Assembly: GCA_026125865.1 (NCBI GenBank)
Contig: JAHCKI010000164.1
Span: forward strand, 1-5,936
Source: Rhodospirillales bacterium
GTDB taxonomy: Bacteria > Pseudomonadota > Alphaproteobacteria > Rhodospirillales > Defluviicoccaceae
Length of the DNA stretch: 5,936 nt
Reading direction: 5' to 3'
Below, piece by piece: positions 1 to 4,190 of the stretch; the stretch's first letter is position 1, and each line of letters starts with the position of its first letter. Below the pieces are notes generated by a model. That model searched no databases. It was not told the origin of the DNA and saw only the letters and a program-made list of their open reading frames with translations. The translations under genes were made by a program, and so were the position numbers.

Positions 1-37
1 ATGCGGCGGCCCACGCCTCCGGCTAATCCGCCCTACG
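1..37. repeat. Degenerate intergenic palindrome at left edge
   Basis: The first 37 bases contain GGCGG (5-9) and CCGCC (28-32) as inverted arms, followed by CTACG. This resembles the 'GTAGGGCGGATTA...AATCCGCC' type of intergenic palindrome seen in many proteobacterial genomes, here imperfect and perhaps cut by the window edge. Nothing indicates a gene: the open frame that begins at position 1 runs through this element and the next REP-like pair, so it is not credible as coding. The family assignment is from memory. Confidence 0.3.
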
Positions 38-79
38 ATTTCTGCACGGCAGGGGGGGGTAGTATGAAGTACAATTTCT

Positions 80-204
80 CGTCATCGCGGGCGGTCGGAG
101 GGAGCGCGGCGATCCTTAAACCGATACGCGGATCGGTATCCCGCCTCTTTTCACGGGCACCGCCAATGGATTGCCGCGCCGGCTACGCCGGCTCGCAACG
201 ACGG
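80..204. repeat. Inverted pair of REP-like palindromic elements, left of the CRISPR array
   Basis: Element A (80-115) begins CGTCATCGCG and ends GCGCGGCGATCC. Element B (168-204) begins GGATTGCCGCGC and ends CTCGCAACGACG, and its reverse complement aligns with A at both ends. The pair therefore converges across a 52-bp middle segment, which itself contains GATAC (123-127) and GTATC (136-140). The same family occurs at 1355-1443 on the other side of the array. Such elements are typically non-coding, dispersed and able to fold as hairpins. A role here, such as mRNA 3'-end protection or a recombination site, is inference. Confidence 0.6.
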
Positions 205-209
205 CATTG

Positions 210-396
210 GGGAGGGGCGCATGCGACACCAGGCTTGAAAATCGCGCTCGCAAGCGTTAAGATAATGAAATATATTGATAAATTATAGGGGGAGCACGGT
301 TGTGACGGCTGTTTTTCCGTTTGATCGGGCGAAAAACCAATCGCGCTCGCAAACGGCCCAAAAAGCGGTTCTATCTCAGTGGATTACAGATAGGCC
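210..396 (+). promoter_or_regulatory. Probable CRISPR leader
   Basis: This gene-free stretch adjoins the first perfect repeat and is the most AT-rich part of the left flank, notably 255-290. The opposite end of the array has the truncated repeat, which usually marks the leader-distal end, so I place the leader here. It contains a 14-bp direct repeat AATCGCGCTCGCAA at 240-253 and 339-352. It also has two interlocking inverted repeats: GTTTTTC 311-317 with GAAAAAC 331-337, and CCGTTTG 317-323 with CAAACGG 350-356. An IHF-like sequence TATCAATATATTT lies on the minus strand at 268-280, one base off the consensus I recall. A TTGAAA (235-240) could be a -35 box but has only weak -10 partners (TAAGAT at 258-263 or GATAAT at 261-266). 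The leader role rests on position and composition. Confidence 0.5.
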
Positions 397-1300
397 CTTG
401 CACATCACGCCCAAGTAACGGGCGACTGCGACATCGATCCGAACAGCGTTTTGAACGTGCCGTCGCACGCTTGCACATCACGCCCAAGTAACGGGCGACT
501 GCGACCGGGAATTTGGAGGAGCAAGCAAATGCTCCGTTACCCTTGCACATCACGCCCAAGTAACGGGCGACTGCGACGTCGCTGATGGGCATCACCCCAT
601 CCTCCTAACCGTCACATCTTGCACATCACGCCCAAGTAACGGGCGACTGCGACGGGGGATGGGACATGGGGAAACTCCTTCTTTCCAATCTTGCACATCA
701 CGCCCAAGTAACGGGCGACTGCGACGGTGAGTATAATTCAATTTCCTACAGATAGATTATCCTTGCACATCACGCCCAAGTAACGGGCGACTGCGACTTC
801 ATCAATCGTCATTCCTCATCCCCTCGATCAGCCGCCTTGCACATCACGCCCAAGTAACGGGCGACTGCGACGTCTAAGAGGATTGACCAGGACTCGTCCT
901 TAGCTCTCCTTGCACATCACGCCCAAGTAACGGGCGACTGCGACCTCTGGTAACGCATAACGATATTCTGTTTACCAGAGCTTGCACATCACGCCCAAGT
1001 AACGGGCGACTGCGACCTGGAGACACACCTATATAATCTAATTGTTCGATACCTCTTGCACATCACGCCCAAGTAACGGGCGACTGCGACGCCCCAATTC
1101 CATCACATACGCGTCGTCGACGGAGTACTTGCACATCACGCCCAAGTAACGGGCGACTGCGACCCAGTTCAATGTGGGCTTTGGCTTTCGCGGAGAGCTT
1201 CTTGCACATCACGCCCAAGTAACGGGCGACTGCGACGAGCGCATGGCTGCTGCCAGGTAAACGTCGATCGTCAGCTTGCACATCACGCCCAAGTAACGGG
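397..1300 (+). CRISPR. CRISPR array: 12 identical 36-bp repeats, one truncated repeat, 12 spacers
   Basis: The repeat begins CTTGCACATCACG and ends GGGCGACTGCGAC on the + strand. Full copies start at 397, 470, 542, 618, 690, 762, 836, 909, 981, 1055, 1128 and 1201, and I see no base difference among them. The 13th, at 1275, keeps 26 bases and then becomes a G-tract. Spacer lengths in order are 37, 36, 40, 36, 36, 38, 37, 36, 38, 37, 37 and 38 bp, and all differ. The repeat has a strong internal inverted repeat (CGCCC, 7-nt loop, GGGCG). Read as + strand RNA, its ends can also pair (UUGCA with UGCGA, one U-G wobble). Rightward transcription is favoured by the AT-rich left flank and the decayed right end. 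However, the minus-strand reading starts with GTCGC, a more usual repeat start, so orientation is not settled. No cas gene is present. Spacers of 36-40 bp are longer than the roughly 30 bp usual for type II, and no GAAAC-type handle is seen, so the type is left open. Confidence 0.97.
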
Positions 1301-1306
1301 GGGGGG
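1275..1306 (+). repeat. Truncated terminal CRISPR repeat running into a G-tract
   Basis: The last repeat matches the consensus for 26 bases (1275-1300). Where the remaining CGACTGCGAC should follow, the sequence is GGGGGGAGGC, giving an uninterrupted run of nine G (1298-1306). Decay of the final repeat is typical of the leader-distal end. Here the change is abrupt rather than scattered, which suggests a deletion or slippage at the G-run. Confidence 0.8.
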
Positions 1307-1354
1307 AGGCTGAGCACTTCGGCCCTTCCACCCGTGATCAATTCGGCTGTCCTT

Positions 1355-1443
1355 GGATTGCCGCGCTCCCTCCGGTCGCTCGCAATGACGGCATGAGACA
1401 TTATTCCTCGTCATCGCGAGGCGCGGCAGCGCCGCGGCGATCC
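1355..1443. repeat. Second pair of REP-like palindromic elements, right of the CRISPR array
   Basis: Element C (1355-1390) begins GGATTGCCGCGC and ends CTCGCAATGACG. Element D (1409-1443) begins CGTCATCGCGAG and ends GCCGCGGCGATCC. C is the inverse of D, and both match elements A and B at 80-204, but the pair is arranged the other way round (C reversed then D forward, against A forward then B reversed). With the gap between them, they form a long imperfect hairpin. The rest of 1301-1488 holds no gene that I can support. The open frame that enters from 1393 crosses element D and is better started at 1537. Confidence 0.6.
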
Positions 1444-1488
1444 ATGAACCGCACCGGACGGCGCGGGATTTTCGGCGCACGGCGGATC

Positions 1489-1545
1489 TGGACAAATGGG
1501 CATATTTTTGCTATATTTGGACAAAAGGGTATTTGGATGGTGTCC
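1489..1545 (+). promoter_or_regulatory. Promoter and putative operator of the Xre-RES operon
   Basis: TGGACA (1489-1494) and TATATT (1512-1517) are separated by 17 bp, each five of six to the sigma70 consensus. Transcription would begin near 1524, leaving a leader of only about a dozen bases with a ribosome-binding AAGGG at 1525-1529, seven bases before ATG 1537. Overlapping this is a 15-bp direct repeat, TGGACAAATGGGCAT (1489-1503) and TGGACAAAAGGGTAT (1518-1532), with 13 of 15 bases identical. An inverted half-site TGTCC lies at 1541-1545, just inside the gene. Antitoxins of this family commonly repress their own operon, so I infer that these GGACA half-sites are the operator. They cover the -35 box and the start region. 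Confidence 0.6.
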
Positions 1546-1953
1546 GTCGTCAAACAGAGTGAATTGGCAGCGCAGGCGGCCGGGGCGGGTTATTCGCCGG
1601 TGGAGGTTCAGGCGATGCAGCGCGCGGTGGGCGCCATCTTTGCGCGTTGGGGTGTCTCCGACGGGGACGCGGCGGTCATTCTCGGCGGCATCTCTGCGAA
1701 GACGTTCCGGCGCTGGCGGGACCGGGCGTACGGCCGGGTCAACCGCGATCTCGCCGACCGCATGTCCCATATTCTCGGCATTCATAAGGCGCTGCGGATC
1801 ATCTTCGCCGAACCGGCGCTGGGCTATGGCTGGATCAACCGGCCCAATGCCAAGTTCGGCGGTCTGACGCCGCTGCAGCTGCTCCTGCGCGGCGGCATGG
1901 AGGACTTGCGGCGCCTGCGCGCCTATCTGGACTCGGTGCGCGGGGGGTGGTAG
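1537..1953 (+). CDS. Xre/MbcA/ParS-type antitoxin of a RES-Xre toxin-antitoxin system
   Basis: This 138-residue protein is the likely antitoxin and DNA-binding autorepressor for the RES toxin encoded next. Residues about 33-63 form a helix-turn-helix of the Xre-like kind, including GGISAKTFRRWRDR. Residues about 74-133 match the C-terminal toxin-binding region of the MbcA/ParS family (formerly DUF2384), with RMSHILGIHKALRIIF followed by the characteristic pattern W-I-N-R-P-N, F-G-G, T-P-L-Q-L-L. Known members block the toxin by inserting this C-terminal region into its NAD+ site. I chose ATG 1537 because AAGGG lies seven bases upstream and the promoter ends just before it. An upstream start at 1393 would add residues encoded by a REP-like element. 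The stop TAG overlaps the toxin start by seven bases, implying translational coupling. The family call is from recognised motifs, not from a search. Confidence 0.88.
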   Translation: MVSVVKQSELAAQAAGAGYSPVEVQAMQRAVGAIFARWGVSDGDAAVILGGISAKTFRRWRDRAYGRVNRDLADRMSHILGIHKALRIIFAEPALGYGWINRPNAKFGGLTPLQLLLRGGMEDLRRLRAYLDSVRGGW

Positions 1954-2663
1954 CGCCGCCGGTTTCCCGCGTCACTTGGGCGCAAACCCATCGGCTCGTG
2001 CTCTCCCATTTCCCGCCGATCGATCTTTACGACGATGTGGCCGACCCGCACGACTGGGAAGCCCTGACCGCCGCGCAGGCCCGGACCAACCCCCGGGTTC
2101 TGGAGGACGCCGGGGACCTGTCGCTGGTTCCGCCGCACCGGCGGCTCTCCGGTCCCGGCGCGTCCTGGGTGATGGCCGCGTTCACCCATATTTCGCCGGA
2201 TCGGACCTCGCGCTTCAGTGACGGCGGCCATGGGGTCTATTACGCGGGCGACAGCCTGGAGACGGCCTTGCGCGAGCACACCTTTTCGATGGGCCGGTTC
2301 TATGCCGACGCCGCCATGGCGGCCGGCTGGATTTCGGAAGTGCGCCAGTTGATCGGATCGATCGACGCCGAACTGGTCGACATCCGCGGCCCCGGTTTCG
2401 CGGATCTTCTGGACCCCGACAGCTACCGCCACTCCCAGGCCTTCGCCAATCGGCAGCGGGCGGCGGACGCCAACGGCATCGTCTATCCCAGCGTGCGCCA
2501 CCCCGGCGGCGCGTGCATCGCCGCCTTCTTCCCGGACGTGGTGACGCCCCCCGTCCAGGGCGATCACTTCCGCTACTATTGGGACGGCGCCACCGTCAGC
2601 TATGCGCGCAAGGTGAGCGGCGACCGCGCGATCTATGAGCTTGGACCACAACCGATCCCTTGA
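1947..2663 (+). CDS. RES-domain toxin (NAD+-depleting type II toxin)
   Basis: The 238-residue product is recognised as a RES-domain protein by its three name-giving residues in context: R89 in SRFSDGGHGVYYAG, E110 in ETALREHTF and S182 in GIVYPSVRHPGG, with a following AAFFPD strand. Characterised relatives are MbcT, which phosphorolyses NAD+, and ParT, which ADP-ribosylates a metabolic enzyme; both are cytoplasmic and neutralised by a partner Xre antitoxin. The protein has an N-terminal extension of about 70 residues before the core, so it belongs to the longer RES forms. The start is GTG 1947, overlapping the antitoxin stop, with only a G-rich run upstream. Expression is therefore probably coupled to translation of the antitoxin. 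All key residues are present, so it is likely active. Whether NAD+ cleavage or ADP-ribosyl transfer is its reaction cannot be told from sequence. Confidence 0.88.
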   Translation: MVAPPVSRVTWAQTHRLVLSHFPPIDLYDDVADPHDWEALTAAQARTNPRVLEDAGDLSLVPPHRRLSGPGASWVMAAFTHISPDRTSRFSDGGHGVYYAGDSLETALREHTFSMGRFYADAAMAAGWISEVRQLIGSIDAELVDIRGPGFADLLDPDSYRHSQAFANRQRAADANGIVYPSVRHPGGACIAAFFPDVVTPPVQGDHFRYYWDGATVSYARKVSGDRAIYELGPQPIP

Positions 2664-2678
2664 GCAAATTCATGCGGC

Positions 2679-2694
2679 CAGGTCTAGCCACCTG
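2679..2694. terminator. Weak hairpin between convergent genes
   Basis: CAGGT (2679-2683) and ACCTG (2690-2694) form a five-base stem with a six-base loop in the 44-bp gap between the RES toxin stop and the convergent decarboxylase stop. No T-tract follows on either strand, so it is at best a weak or factor-assisted terminator. Confidence 0.2.
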
Positions 2695-2707
2695 ATCGCA
2701 CCGCGCT

Positions 2708-4027
2708 CTAACACCAGAACTTGAACAGGTCTTCCGGGGTTTCTTTTTGTTTGATGGTTTCGATCGTTTCGGTGGCGGTGTCGTACGCGAAGACCGCCGG
2801 CATGGGGCGGCTGTTGTAGCGGGACCACATGCTGACGGTGTAGGCGCCGACGTCGTGGATGATGAGCTTGTGGTCTTCCGTGGGGATCGCCGCCGTGCTC
2901 ACCTCGCCGATGATGTCGCCGGCGAAACAGAGGGGGCCGGCCACGCGGATGATGGTGTCGCCGGGCGCGAGCCAGGTTCCGTTAGCCGGGTCGAGGATGG
3001 AGATGTCGTGGTGCCAGTCGTCGGGCCGATAGCACTTGCGCAGGAACATGTCGGCGCCCAGGTGCGCGATCACCGTGTGCAGCCCTGCCGACGGCTTTAC
3101 GTATTCGATGTCGGAGACGGCCCAGGCGGCGTTGGCGGCCATGTGGCGGCCGAATTCGGTGATGAGGCGTGGCGCAACGGCGGCATCGGCCGCGTTCCAC
3201 CAGTGGGGGAGAGCGCGGCGGAGCGCCGACGCGTAAACGTCGAAGGAGGCGTCTTCGGCTCCGGCGTGGTACGCCGCCGGGAGGCCGCCGCCGATGTCGA
3301 TGGTGCGGATCGGTTGAGCGCGCCGGCCGTTGATCCGTTTGATGAGGGCGTCCAGTTTCACAGCGCCTTCCACCAGCATTTCGATGGCGCAACCCTGGGA
3401 GCCGATGTGGCAATGGATGGCGTCGAGCCACGGATAACGCGCGTAGGCCGCCACGATCCGTTCATTTTGCTGTTCCATGGGGACACCGAACTTCGAATAG
3501 GCGTCGGCGACGCTGGTGGAGGCGATGGTGCCCGCGCCCACTTGCGGATTGATGCGCAGGCCGATGGATGGCGCGGGGAGTTCGCGCCGACGGTCGAGAA
3601 TGCCGGCAATCCGCTCCAACTCATCGAAATTGTCGGCGTTGACGCGACAGCCGAGCGACAGGGCGTGGTCCAGTTCTTGGCGCGTTTTCGCCGGGGAGTC
3701 GAAAACGATGGTTGCGGGGGCGAACCCGGTTTTGAGCGCGATTTCCAGTTCGCCCAGGGACGCGACCTCCGCCCCGAAACCGGCGTCGCGAAAAAGGTGC
3801 AGCAGCCGCGGAAACGGCAAAGCCTTGACGGCGATGGCGTGCAGGGCCCCCACGGGAAAGGCGGCGCGGCACCGTTGCATGCGGTTAGCGAGGTGCGCCC
3901 GGGCGTAGAAGATCGCGGCGGTATGCTCCTCCCCCAGCAAACCCCGCTCATGGGACAGTTTCAGGACCCGAGCGATTTCGTTCCGTTCCGGCCGAACACT
4001 GACACTCATGCAGCGGTTCCCAAACAT
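2708..4027 (-). CDS. Fold-type III PLP-dependent decarboxylase, LysA/ornithine decarboxylase superfamily
   Basis: This 439-residue enzyme should decarboxylate an amino acid or related substrate using pyridoxal phosphate. Visible family features run in order. K68 in IAVKALPFP is the probable Schiff-base lysine. Then come GFGAEVASLGELEIAL (83-98), SKFGVP (178-183), HCHIGSQG (205-212), the phosphate-binding DIGGGLP (244-250), EFGR (291-294), GPLCFAGD (364-371) with the C-x-x-x-D pair supplied by the partner subunit, and GAYTVSMWSRYNSRP (395-409). These are closest to diaminopimelate decarboxylase. However, the T-H-x-x-I-x-T-G stretch usual before the SKFG motif reads TIASTSVADAYSKFG, and EPGR is EFGR, so the substrate may differ. 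No lysine-biosynthesis gene is beside it. ATG 4027 is used; ATG 4009 with GGGA upstream is an alternative. It is convergent with the toxin and divergent from gatB. Confidence 0.82.
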   Translation of the reverse strand: MFGNRCMSVSVRPERNEIARVLKLSHERGLLGEEHTAAIFYARAHLANRMQRCRAAFPVGALHAIAVKALPFPRLLHLFRDAGFGAEVASLGELEIALKTGFAPATIVFDSPAKTRQELDHALSLGCRVNADNFDELERIAGILDRRRELPAPSIGLRINPQVGAGTIASTSVADAYSKFGVPMEQQNERIVAAYARYPWLDAIHCHIGSQGCAIEMLVEGAVKLDALIKRINGRRAQPIRTIDIGGGLPAAYHAGAEDASFDVYASALRRALPHWWNAADAAVAPRLITEFGRHMAANAAWAVSDIEYVKPSAGLHTVIAHLGADMFLRKCYRPDDWHHDISILDPANGTWLAPGDTIIRVAGPLCFAGDIIGEVSTAAIPTEDHKLIIHDVGAYTVSMWSRYNSRPMPAVFAYDTATETIETIKQKETPEDLFKFWC

Positions 4028-4123
4028 GGCAAAAAGCCCCCTATCCTTACCAATACTACCCCGACATGAATACGGAAGGCGTTCGTCATCTTTGCGCGCG
4101 CGCCCCGTCGCCAGCTTTCGGCT

Positions 4124-4152
4124 TGGACGTGGTCGGCGGTAGCCGGTATAGA
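4124..4152 (+). promoter_or_regulatory. Candidate gatB promoter
   Basis: TGGACG (4124-4129) and TATAGA (4147-4152) are spaced by 17 bp in the 163-bp divergent region between the decarboxylase and gatB, each four of six to the sigma70 consensus. A start near 4159 would fit translation from TTG 4191 and would make an initiation at TTG 4158 unlikely. I found no convincing promoter for the divergent decarboxylase. Confidence 0.35.
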
Positions 4153-4190
4153 CGGTCTTGGCGGCAATCGTGTGGGAGGCTTCGAGTCCA

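Noticed and set aside
1..288. Open frame of 95 codons on the + strand
   Set aside because: It runs through a palindrome, both left REP-like elements and the AT-rich leader. It has no ribosome-binding site and begins at the window edge.
210..396. Possible tracrRNA or anti-repeat next to the array
   Set aside because: I looked for a stretch complementary to the repeat in both flanks. Beyond 6-7 base matches such as CGGGCGA near 326-332, nothing extended was found.
371..595. Minus-strand open frame across the first CRISPR repeats
   Set aside because: The predicted protein contains the translated repeat (ARYLGVMCK) again and again; it is only the array read as protein.
1063..1495. Minus-strand open frames over the array end and right flank
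   Set aside because: They consist of translated CRISPR repeats and REP-like elements, not a gene.
1393..1536. Upstream extension of the antitoxin to ATG 1393
   Set aside because: The added 48 residues are encoded by REP-like element D and the promoter. ATG 1537 has a ribosome-binding site and gives the usual family length.
1923..2651. Minus-strand open frame opposite the RES toxin
   Set aside because: It is an antisense shadow of the toxin gene, which carries the R, E and S motifs in the + strand frame.
2747..4069. Long + strand open frame of 440 codons opposite the decarboxylase
   Set aside because: It is the antisense shadow of a GC-rich gene whose minus-strand product has all the motifs of a known enzyme family.
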